The notes below the pieces were generated by a model. The model was not told the DNA's origin. It saw only the letters and a program-made list of their open reading frames with translations, and made no database searches. Below are positions 19,044-27,125 of a stretch of DNA of 64,000 nucleotides, one piece after another; the first letter of the stretch is position 1, and every line of letters starts with the position of its first letter. Origin of the DNA: Paraburkholderia bannensis NBRC 103871 (GTDB lineage Bacteria > Pseudomonadota > Gammaproteobacteria > Burkholderiales > Burkholderiaceae); NCBI RefSeq assembly GCF_000685015.1, contig NZ_BAYA01000001.1, forward strand, positions 186,001-250,000. Direction: 5' to 3'. A program made the translations under genes and the position numbers.

Positions 19044-20705
19044 TCAGGCGTGCGCGGCTGGTGCGGCAGGCTCCGCAGGCGGCGGGCCGCCAGGCGATTG
19101 CGAGGCGCGGTCGCCAAACAGCCCCGCCATCCAGCGGCCGATTTCTTCGGCGTTGGTTTCGCCGGTCAAACGCGCGGGTGAGAGACGCCCGCCCGCGAGC
19201 ACGGCGATGCGGTCGCAGATATCGAACAGTTCTTCGAGTTCTTCCGAAATCACGAGAATCGCCACACCGCGCGCCGACAGGTCGAGCAACTGCTGACGGA
19301 TGAATGCCGCCGCGCCCACGTCCACGCCCCAGGTGGGCTGCGCGACCACGAGCACCTTGGGCTCCTGCAGGATCTCGCGCCCGACGATGTACTTTTGCAA
19401 GTTGCCGCCCGAGAGGCTTTGCGCGAGCGCATCGGGGCCGCCGCAGCGCACGTCGAATGCGCCGATGCAGCGTTGCGCGAACGCGCGCATCGCCCCGGTC
19501 TTGAGCCAGCCCGAGCGCACCATGCCTTCGCGATGCGCCGTGAGCAGCGCATTTTCAGCAAGCGACATCGCGGGCACCGCGCCGCGACCGAGACGCTCTT
19601 CCGGTACGAACGCAAAACCCAGCCGACGTCGCGCGCCCGCCGAAAGACGCCCCGCCGCCTTGCCGCAGATCGTCACCGAATCCGCCGCGCCGTGCCGACC
19701 CGCAGGCGTCTGGCGCGCCTCGCCCGAGAGCGCCGCAAGCAGCTCCGCCTGGCCGTTGCCCGACACGCCCGCGATGCCAAGAATCTCGCCCGCATGCACG
19801 CCGAAGCTCACATCGTCGAGCGAGGTGCCGAACGGATCGTCGCTCGGCATCGACAGATGCTTGACGTCGAGCAGCACGTCGCCAGGCGTATGCGCGCGCC
19901 GCGTATAGGCGGGCAGTTCACGCCCGACCATCAAGCGCGCGAGCGACGCATGGGTTTCCTCGCGCGGAATCACGTTGCCTGTCACCTTGCCGCCGCGCAG
20001 CACCGTGGCCGTATCGCAAAGCTCCTGGATTTCGTCGAGCTTGTGACTGATGTAGAGGATGCTGCACCCTTCCGCGGCCAGCCTGCGCAGCGTGCCGAAC
20101 AGCTTGCGCACGGCCTGCGGCGTGAGCACCGAAGTCGGCTCGTCCATGATCAGCAGACGCGGGTTCTGCAGCAGGCAGCGCACGATCTCCACGCGCTGGC
20201 GCTCGCCCACCGTGAGGCTGTGCACGTGGCGCTGCGGATCGACGTCCAGCCCGTATTGCCCCGACACCTCGCGAATGCGCGCGGCCAGCGTCTTGAGATC
20301 GAACTTCTCGTCGAGCGAGAGCGCGATGTTCTCGCCGACCGTGAGCGTTTCGAACAACGAAAAATGCTGGAACACCATGCCGATGCCGAGCTTGCGCGCC
20401 GCGGCGGGACTCGCGATTTCGACAGCCTGGCCTTCCCAACGAATCTCGCCCGCGTCGGGTCGCACCGCGCCGTAGACGATCTTCATGAGCGTGCTCTTGC
20501 CCGCCCCGTTTTCGCCGAGCAGCGCGTGGATCTCGCCGGGCGCGACCGTGAGCGTGACGTCGTCGTTCGCGCGCACCGCCGGGTACTGCTTCGTAATGCC
20601 GGAAAGCGCCAGTCGCGGCACGCGCTGCGCTGAGCCGTGTCCCGCATCGGCCGTTACGCCCGCTTGACCCGTTACGCCCGTTTGACGGGAAGAAGAATCG
20701 CCCAT
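19044..20705 (-). CDS. Nucleoside-type ABC double ATPase (NupO-like)
   Basis: A 553-residue protein with two fused ABC domains, as usual for BMP and sugar importers. The N-terminal domain has Walker A GENGAGKST (about 64-72), LTVGERQRVEI and LLIMDEPTSVLTP. The C-terminal domain is degenerate, with GVSGNGQAE in place of Walker A and LSGGNLQKYIVGREIL as signature. An N-terminal tail of about 30 residues rich in Gly/Ser/Thr precedes the first domain. It begins the transporter operon and is divergent from the LysR gene, 301 bases away, suggesting LysR control. Confidence 0.85.
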   Translation of the reverse strand: MGDSSSRQTGVTGQAGVTADAGHGSAQRVPRLALSGITKQYPAVRANDDVTLTVAPGEIHALLGENGAGKSTLMKIVYGAVRPDAGEIRWEGQAVEIASPAAARKLGIGMVFQHFSLFETLTVGENIALSLDEKFDLKTLAARIREVSGQYGLDVDPQRHVHSLTVGERQRVEIVRCLLQNPRLLIMDEPTSVLTPQAVRKLFGTLRRLAAEGCSILYISHKLDEIQELCDTATVLRGGKVTGNVIPREETHASLARLMVGRELPAYTRRAHTPGDVLLDVKHLSMPSDDPFGTSLDDVSFGVHAGEILGIAGVSGNGQAELLAALSGEARQTPAGRHGAADSVTICGKAAGRLSAGARRRLGFAFVPEERLGRGAVPAMSLAENALLTAHREGMVRSGWLKTGAMRAFAQRCIGAFDVRCGGPDALAQSLSGGNLQKYIVGREILQEPKVLVVAQPTWGVDVGAAAFIRQQLLDLSARGVAILVISEELEELFDICDRIAVLAGGRLSPARLTGETNAEEIGRWMAGLFGDRASQSPGGPPPAEPAAPAAHA

Positions 20706-21006
20706 GAATGTTCCGCCGTAGTACGTTATGGCTAGTTCGTTGTCCGTTTTTGCCTGCGACTACCCTTTGCGCAAAAGCCTTGTCTGTGGCCGCGCAAAGC
20801 GCCCCCATGCGAGGTGACGATACCTTGCCAGCCGCGTCAGCGTCGAGCCGACAAAAATCCCCGAGACACGCCGTTGCGCCACGCGCAACAGGGACTTGTC
20901 AGGATGGCTCAGTAGAACCCTCTCTTGACGGGTCTTTTTGTACATATTAAAAAACATATATCCCTAAAGCCCCTCGATCAGCCAAAACATATAATTCGGA
21001 GATTTC
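20706..21006. promoter_or_regulatory. Divergent promoter region between the purine ABC operon and LysR gene
   Basis: A 301-bp spacer that becomes AT-rich next to the LysR gene. TTGACG (20925-20930) followed at 17 bases by TAAAAA is a possible plus-strand promoter. A perfect TATAAT (20990-20995) lies too close to the start codon at 21007 to act for it unless transcripts lack a leader. No clear LysR binding repeat was resolved. Confidence 0.35.
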
Positions 21007-21939
21007 ATGAGCCAGCAACGCGAGGCGATCGACACGTACCTTTTGCGCGTCTTGCACACCCTCTTGATGGAGCGCAGCGTGACGCGCGCGGCCGTCAAGC
21101 TCAATCAGTCGCAACCCGCTATCAGCGCGGCGCTACGGCGTCTGCGCGACATCACCGGCGACCCGCTGCTCGTGCGCGGCAAGTCCGGCATGGTGCCGAC
21201 CGAATATGGCCTGCGCCTGCTCGAACCCGTGCAAAACGCCCTGCGCGAGATCGAGCGCATCCGCTTCCAGCAGCATAATTTCGATCCGGCGACCTCGATC
21301 CGCTGTTACCGCATCGGCTGTCCGGACTACCTGAACGTCCTGTTCGTGCCCACCGTGGTCGAGCGTTTCCGCCAGGCCGCGCCGAACGCCACGCTCGAAT
21401 TCCATTCGCTCGGGCCTGCGTTCGACTACGAACTGGCGCTCGAAGAAGGCAAGCTCGATATCGTGATCGGCAACTGGCCGGAGCCGCCCGAGCAGTTGCA
21501 CTTGTCGAATCTGTTCGTCGACCAGATCGTCTGCCTGATGAGCAACACGCACCCGTTCGCCAAGCGCGGCGGGCTCACGCTCGACCAGTACCTCAATGCG
21601 CCGCATCTCGCGCCGACGCCCTATTCCGTCGGCCAGCGCGGCGCCATTGACGTGCACCTCGCGCGCGAGCGCCTGAAGCGTCATGTCGTCGTCACGCTGC
21701 CGTACTTCAACCTGGCGCCGTACGTGCTCATCAAGTCGGATCTGGTGTTCACCACCACGCGCCTCTTCGCCGATCATTACGCGCGCTTCCTGCCGCTGAC
21801 GGTCGTGCCGGCGCCGCTCGACTTCCCGCCGATGCAGTACTACCAGTTGTGGCACGAGCGTTGTCACTATTCGGATGAAGTCCGCTGGTTGCGCAGCCTC
21901 GTCGCCGAAGCCACCAGGACGCTGATCGACAAACCCTGA
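21007..21939 (+). CDS. LysR family transcriptional regulator
   Basis: A 310-residue LysR-type regulator. The N-terminal winged helix-turn-helix includes LLMERSVTRAAVKLNQSQPAISAALRRLRD and GDPLLVRGKSGMVPTEYG. The remaining about 220 residues form the ligand-binding domain. It lies between the purine importer and the 8-oxoguanine deaminase/urate genes and is divergent from the importer, so it probably senses a purine or urate-pathway compound; that is inference. GGAG precedes the ATG. A terminator-like hairpin follows. Confidence 0.85.
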   Translation: MSQQREAIDTYLLRVLHTLLMERSVTRAAVKLNQSQPAISAALRRLRDITGDPLLVRGKSGMVPTEYGLRLLEPVQNALREIERIRFQQHNFDPATSIRCYRIGCPDYLNVLFVPTVVERFRQAAPNATLEFHSLGPAFDYELALEEGKLDIVIGNWPEPPEQLHLSNLFVDQIVCLMSNTHPFAKRGGLTLDQYLNAPHLAPTPYSVGQRGAIDVHLARERLKRHVVVTLPYFNLAPYVLIKSDLVFTTTRLFADHYARFLPLTVVPAPLDFPPMQYYQLWHERCHYSDEVRWLRSLVAEATRTLIDKP

Positions 21940-22002
21940 CGCTACCGCTGATACCACCGATATCGCACGCGCCGTTTTGCCGAACGGCTAGTGCGTTACG
22001 AC

Positions 22003-22036
22003 ACGGGCGGCCCGCTTTTGCGCGCCGCCCGTTTTG
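22003..22036 (+). terminator. Terminator after the LysR gene
   Basis: ACGGGCGGC (22003-22011) pairs with 22024-22032 over a 12-base loop and is followed by TTTGC. It sits between the convergent LysR and 8-oxoguanine deaminase genes. Confidence 0.65.
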
Positions 22037-22079
22037 CTTCATGCGCTTCGCTTACGCATTTCGCGCTTATGCACCTGGA

Positions 22080-23447
22080 TCAGCGCGCCGCCTGCGCAAG
22101 CTGCCCCGCGAGCCGGTTATGGCGCTCGATCACCGGCCCGAGTTCGACGGTCTGCAACACGCCGCCCTTCACCACCACACGCCCGTCGATCACCGACAAC
22201 GCGACCTGCGACGGCGCGCAGAACGCCAGCGCGGCGACCGGATCGTGCAGCGCACCCGCGAACAACGGCTGGCGCAGGTCGAAAGCGATGAAATCCGCGG
22301 CCATGCCCGGGGCGAGCGCGCCGATATCGTCGCGGCCCAGCACCTTCGCGCCGCCCAGCGTGGCGATTTCCAGCGCTTCGCGCGCCGTCATCGCATCGGG
22401 GCCAAAACCCACGCGCGCGAGCAGCATCGCCTGGCGCATTTCGGCCACCATCTGCGCGCCGTCGTTCGATGCGGAACCATCCACGCCAAGGCCCACCGGC
22501 ACGCCCGCAAGCCGCATTTTCTTGATCGGCGCAATGCCGGATGCCAGCCGCATGTTCGAGCACGGACAGTGCGCGACGCCCGTGCCGGTGCGCCCGAACA
22601 GGCCGATGCCATGGTCGTCGAGCTGCACGCAGTGCGCGTGCCACACATCGTGGCCGACCCAGCCCAGATCCTCGGCGTATTCGGCGGGCGTCATGCCGAA
22701 CTTCTCGCGGCTATAGGCGATGTCGTTGACGTTTTCCGCGAGGTGCGTGTGCATCGATACGCCGTAATGGCGCGCCATCGTCGCCGATTCGCGCATCAGG
22801 TCGCGGCTTACCGAGAACGGCGAGCACGGCGCGACCACCACGCGCAGCATCGCGTAGCGACCCTCGTCGTGATACGTCTCGATCAGGCGCTGGGTATCGG
22901 CGAGGATCGCGTCCTCGTTTTCGACCACCGAATCGGGCGGCAGGCCGCCATCCTTCTGCCCCACGCTCATGCTGCCGCGCGCCGCGTGAAAGCGCATGCC
23001 GATCTGCTGCGCGGCGCGAATGCTGTCGTCCAGGCGGCTGCCGTTCGGGTAGATGTAGAGGTGGTCGCTCGACGTCGTGCAGCCTGACAGCAGCAGTTCG
23101 GCCATGGCCGTGAGCGTCGAGACCTCGATCATCTCCGGCGTCAGGTTGGCCCAGACCTTGTAGAGATTCGTGAGCCAGCCGAACAGCTCGGCGTCCTGCG
23201 CGGCGGGCACGGCGCGCGTGAGGCTCTGGTACATGTGGTGGTGAGTGTTGACGAGCCCCGGCGTGACGATATGGCCGGTGGCGTCGATCACCTCGTCGGC
23301 GGTCTGCGGCAGCTCCGCCGTCGGGCCGACCGCGACGATGCGGTTGTTCTCGACATAGATGCCGCCGCCGCGGATTTCGCGCCGCGCGGCGTCCATCGTG
23401 ACCAGCATGTCGGCGTTCTTGACCAGCAAGGTTTTCGTGCGTTCCAT
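22080..23447 (-). CDS. 8-oxoguanine deaminase
   Basis: A 455-residue amidohydrolase. The metal ligands of the first site are in VNTHHHMYQSL (HxH at about 69-71), with SMHTHLAEN, HCVQLDDHGIGLFG and VDGSASNDG further on. These are features of the 8-oxoguanine deaminase/TrzA-AtzB subgroup, which converts 8-oxoguanine to urate and ammonia. Urate is exactly the substrate of the PuuD gene 1.1 kb away, so the gene feeds damaged-guanine salvage into urate breakdown. It lies on the opposite strand to uraH-puuD, across a 559-base spacer. Specificity rests on family resemblance plus context. Confidence 0.85.
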   Translation of the reverse strand: MERTKTLLVKNADMLVTMDAARREIRGGGIYVENNRIVAVGPTAELPQTADEVIDATGHIVTPGLVNTHHHMYQSLTRAVPAAQDAELFGWLTNLYKVWANLTPEMIEVSTLTAMAELLLSGCTTSSDHLYIYPNGSRLDDSIRAAQQIGMRFHAARGSMSVGQKDGGLPPDSVVENEDAILADTQRLIETYHDEGRYAMLRVVVAPCSPFSVSRDLMRESATMARHYGVSMHTHLAENVNDIAYSREKFGMTPAEYAEDLGWVGHDVWHAHCVQLDDHGIGLFGRTGTGVAHCPCSNMRLASGIAPIKKMRLAGVPVGLGVDGSASNDGAQMVAEMRQAMLLARVGFGPDAMTAREALEIATLGGAKVLGRDDIGALAPGMAADFIAFDLRQPLFAGALHDPVAALAFCAPSQVALSVIDGRVVVKGGVLQTVELGPVIERHNRLAGQLAQAAR

Positions 23448-24006
23448 CGCGTCTGTTCGCTCCGTTGTCCGTAAATTGACTGTGAATGTGAAGCAGACGT
23501 CCTTGCCGCAGCGCCGATCTACCGGAACAACCGGTGCCGACGCGTCCTGACGAGGACGCCGCTGGCCCGGTTACCCGGCGCCCAGCGCCGTCTTCGGGTT
23601 GCGCGCTGCGCCGTGAGCGGCAGCGCGCATGACCGCAACCTTGCGCAACCAAAATTCCGCTGGCAATTCGCCTGGACGAGATACCGGAATTCAGTCCCTT
23701 CATATAAAGGTCGATTTTTGGCGCGGATACGATACGACCATGAGTGAAAACCCGAGGTTTCGTCCCCCTTCGGAGCCGCATCCAGCAAGGCGCGGCGGCC
23801 AGGCTCATGCTACGGGGATTATCTTTCCTATCGCTCGCGCGATTGCGGCCCGATCGTTCTTAAAATGCGGTCACGGCGCTCGCTTCGATCCGCCGACGGG
23901 TATGTAGCCACTGACGTGGAGCCTCGATCCGCCGCTTGAGCATCATGGGATCGAGACGCCGCCGAAACCTCGCAATGACACCAGGAAAAGACAAGGAAAA
24001 CTGCGA
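23448..24006. other. 559-bp divergent intergenic region
   Basis: This separates the 8-oxoguanine deaminase gene (minus) from uraH-puuD (plus). It contains the interrupted palindrome ACCGG-AACAA-CCGGT at 23520-23534 and a TATAAA at about 23703. No complete promoter and no credible small gene were found; frames here lack ribosome sites. Confidence 0.4.
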
Positions 24007-24360
24007 ATGGGCAAGCTGACTACCCACGTGCTCGACACCGCGAACGGCCGTCCCGGCGCGGGCATCAAGGTCGAACTCCATGCGCTCGACGGCGAGTCCC
24101 GCCGCGCGCTGAAAACCGTCACGACCAATCACGACGGCCGCTGCGACGAACCGCTGCTCGAAGGCGCGGCGCTCACCCCCGGCGAATATGAACTCGTGTT
24201 CCATGCGGGCGACTATTTCGCCTCGATCGGCACGAAAGTACCGGAACCGCGCTTCGTCGATCGCGTCGTGCTGCGCTTTGGCGTGGCCGATGCCGGCGCG
24301 CACTATCACGTGCCGCTGCTGGTGTCGCCGTGGTCGTACAGCACGTATCGCGGCAGCTAA
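24007..24360 (+). CDS. uraH: 5-hydroxyisourate hydrolase
   Basis: A 117-residue transthyretin-like protein. The N-terminal LTTHVLDTANGRPG contains the catalytic His7, PEPRFVDRVVLRFGV is the family block, HYHVPLLVSPWSYSTYRGS closes the chain, and the C-terminal YRGS is the enzyme signature that separates it from true transthyretin. It hydrolyses 5-hydroxyisourate, the PuuD product, to OHCU. It lies 172 bases upstream of puuD on the same strand, likely one operon. The next step, OHCU decarboxylase, is 12 kb away at 36465. Confidence 0.95.
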   Translation: MGKLTTHVLDTANGRPGAGIKVELHALDGESRRALKTVTTNHDGRCDEPLLEGAALTPGEYELVFHAGDYFASIGTKVPEPRFVDRVVLRFGVADAGAHYHVPLLVSPWSYSTYRGS

Positions 24361-24532
24361 CTGGTTAGCCAGGCCCGCTCGCGCTGCTAGCACAGCCAAC
24401 AACAACACATCGAAGAGACAGGCGGCGCACTCACGTGCCCCCGCTTTGCGGCGCTGCACTGTTGCCGCCCCCGCAGTCCCGCGCGAGACGCACTGACGTC
24501 CGCGCGCAACGAATCAGGAGTGGAGGAGTTTC

Positions 24533-25723
24533 ATGGAAGGCTTTATTACCGACTGGCTGAACCTCGCATTGCGCTGGTTCCACGTCATCGCGGCGATCGC
24601 CTGGATCGGCGAATCGTTCTACTTCGTCGCGCTCGACAACAGCCTCAAACCGCCTACGGATCCCAACCAGAAGCGTCGCGGCGTGTTCGGCGAACTGTGG
24701 CACGTCCACGGTGGCGGCTTCTACAACATGCAGAAGTACACCGTCGCGCCGCCCGAAATGCCCGACGACCTGCACTGGTCGAAGTGGCCCTCGTACACGA
24801 CCTGGCTCTCGGGCGCGTCGCTGTTCACGGTGCTCTATCTGTTCGCACCGAACACGTACCTGATCGACAAGAACGTGCTCGACATGGGCCCGGTCGTGGC
24901 GGTGGCCTCCGCACTGGGCTTCCTCGCTGCAGGCTGGATCGTCTATGACTCGCTGTGCCGCCTGCTGGGCACGAAGGACAAGCTGCTCGGCGCGTGTGTC
25001 GGCATCTATGTCGTGATCGCCGCTTACCTCGCTTGCCACATTTTCTCGGGCCGCGCCGCGTACCTGATCATGGGTGCGATGCTGGCGACGATCATGTCGG
25101 CGAACGTGTTCTTCGTGATCATTCCTGGCCAGCGCAAGATGGTCAACGCGATGCTCAAGGGCGAAGTGCCGAACCCGATCTACGGCAAGCGCGGCAAGCA
25201 GCGCTCGGTACACAACACGTACTTCACGCTGCCGGTGGTGTTCGCGATGCTGTCGAACCACTACGCGATGACCTACGCCCACGAATACAACTGGGCTGTC
25301 CTCGTCGTCATCATGCTGGCCGGCGCGCTGATCCGTCAGTTCTTCGTGATGCGCCATCGTGGCCAGCAGCTCTGGTATCTGCCGATCGGCGGCGTGGCGC
25401 TGATGTTCGTCGCACTGGTCTGGACGCTGCCGCGCCCGGTCGTGCCGCAAGCCGAAGCCGCCAACGCACCGACCATCAAGGTGTCCGACATCCAGCCGAT
25501 CCTGCAACAGCGTTGCGCAGGCTGCCACTCGGCTCACCCGACGATGATGGGCGCTGCACCCGCAGGCGTGATGCTCGATACGCCTGACGAAATCTCGCAG
25601 AATGCGCAGCGTCTGTATCAGCAGGCTGTGACGCTCAAGGCCATGCCGCTGGGCAACGTTACGCACATGACGGACGACGAACGCATGAAGATCGCTGCCT
25701 GGTTCCAGGGCGGCGCGAAGTAA
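24533..25723 (+). CDS. puuD: Membrane urate oxidase (urate hydroxylase) PuuD
   Basis: A 396-residue inner-membrane protein. About eight hydrophobic segments are followed by a C-terminal cytochrome c domain with the haem site CAGCH at 328-332 and a candidate axial methionine near 371. The N-terminal WFHVIAAIAWIGESFYFVALD and ELWHVHGGGFYNMQKY are PuuD signatures. The enzyme oxidises urate to 5-hydroxyisourate and passes electrons to the respiratory chain instead of making peroxide. GAGTGGAGGAG lies before the ATG. It follows uraH and is ended by a strong terminator. Confidence 0.95.
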   Translation: MEGFITDWLNLALRWFHVIAAIAWIGESFYFVALDNSLKPPTDPNQKRRGVFGELWHVHGGGFYNMQKYTVAPPEMPDDLHWSKWPSYTTWLSGASLFTVLYLFAPNTYLIDKNVLDMGPVVAVASALGFLAAGWIVYDSLCRLLGTKDKLLGACVGIYVVIAAYLACHIFSGRAAYLIMGAMLATIMSANVFFVIIPGQRKMVNAMLKGEVPNPIYGKRGKQRSVHNTYFTLPVVFAMLSNHYAMTYAHEYNWAVLVVIMLAGALIRQFFVMRHRGQQLWYLPIGGVALMFVALVWTLPRPVVPQAEAANAPTIKVSDIQPILQQRCAGCHSAHPTMMGAAPAGVMLDTPDEISQNAQRLYQQAVTLKAMPLGNVTHMTDDERMKIAAWFQGGAK

Positions 25724-25757
25724 GCGTCATGTAGTTGCAGGTGTTGGGAAGGGGGAG

Positions 25758-25792
25758 AAGCCCGAAGCGTGTTGAGCGCTTCGGGCTTTTCT
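25758..25792 (+). terminator. Terminator after puuD
   Basis: AAGCCCGAAGCG (25758-25769) pairs with 25777-25788 over loop TGTTGAG and ends in TTTTC. It abuts the last codon of the convergent TolC pseudogene at 25793, so it also marks the left edge of the peptide-export locus. Confidence 0.85.
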
Positions 25793-27125
25793 TCATGGGG
25801 CGCGCGATGCGTGGGATGGTGCGAAGTCCGGCGCAAACAACTGCGTGTTCAGGCGCCCTACTTCGTCGAGATCGAGCATCGACGCCTGCGCGAGCAGCTT
25901 GAGCGTCGCAAGCACGGTGTCGTAGCGCGCGCGGATCCAATCGCGGCGGCTCGCGTAGAACGCGTCGGTGGCGCGCAGCACGTCGTAAGTCGTGCGGCTG
26001 CCCGCGCGCTGGCCGATCCGTGTCGCCTCAAGCGCCGACTGTGCGCGCCTGACCACATCGTCGAGCGCCGACACGCGCATCCCACCCGAATTGACGCGCA
26101 GCCACGCATCGCGTGCGTTCGCGCCCGCGTCGCGCACGGCGGCGTCGAGTTCGTCGCGCGCCTTGTCCTGCAGCGCGTTGGCTTCGTCGACCTTTGCGCT
26201 GATTTCGCCGCCCGAGTAGAGCGGAATCGTGACGGACAGCATGCCCGTGGTCGTCGTTGTGGGCCGCGCATAGCCGCCCGCTGCGCCAGCCGGTGTATGC
26301 GTGACCTGAAGATCGACGCTCGGATAGCGCGCCGCGCGCGCCTTTTCGGTATCGAAGCGAGCGATCTGGAGCGCCATTTCACCGATCTGCACCCCGTAGC
26401 CGTGCGCCTGCGCCTGCGTCACCCACGGCTCGACAGCAAGCGGCGCGAGTTGTGGCGCACCGCCCGGCGGCAACGCGGCGAGCGGCCCAACATCGGGCCC
26501 GGCGAGACGTGCCAGCGCCGCATTCGCCAGACGCGCCTGCGTTTGCGCATCGAGCCATTGCAATTGCGCCTGCGCGCGGCTCGACTCGCCGTCGCGCACG
26601 TCCACGAGCGTCGCCTCTCCCGCGGTCTTCGCCCCGCGCGAGCAGCGCCATGTGCGCGTCGATTGCATGCAGATAATCCGTTGCGCGTGCAACTTCATCG
26701 GTGGCGGCCAGCGCATCGAAGTAAGCCTGCGCCGCCGACAGTATGGCGTCCTGTTGCGCGCTGGCGGCTTGCAGGCGCGCCCGCGCGACCACGTAGTCGG
26801 CCTGACGATATGCCGTCCAGTTCGCCCAGTTGAAGACCGGCTGCGTGAGGCCGATCGTCCAGCCGCTTTGCCAGTAGTGCTGGGTCGGGAAATCTTCCGT
26901 GACGATGCCGTTGTATGCGCGGCCCCAGCCGCCCGACACACGCGGCAGCAATGCCGCTCGCGCCTTCGGCGCAGCCTGCGCGGCGGCGCGCGTCGCCTCG
27001 CGCGAGGCAGCGAGCGCCGGATCGCGCTCAAGCGCGCCGCTGACGACGGACAGCAGGTCAGCGGCGTGCGCTGTCCCCATCAGCCACGCGGCCGCGAGCA
27101 GCATGAAACGCGTGGCGCGGCTCAT
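25793..27125 (-). pseudogene. TolC family outer-membrane efflux protein, frameshifted
   Basis: Two overlapping minus-strand frames make up one TolC-family protein. The upstream frame (start 27125) gives a signal peptide ending GTAHA and the first outer-membrane efflux repeat as far as DAHMALLAR. The correct continuation (AKTAGEATLVDVRDGESS, then the second repeat to LFAPDFAPSH) is in another frame. Removing one base from the four-C run at 26632-26635 restores a single reading of about 443 residues. It would form the outer-membrane channel for the HlyD-ABC exporter and overlaps the exporter stop by ATGA. It may be a real mutation or a sequencing error. Confidence 0.8.

Noticed and set aside
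20990..20995. Perfect TATAAT before the LysR gene
   Set aside because: It is only 11 bases from the start codon and would place the transcript start after the ribosome site; no matching -35 is present.
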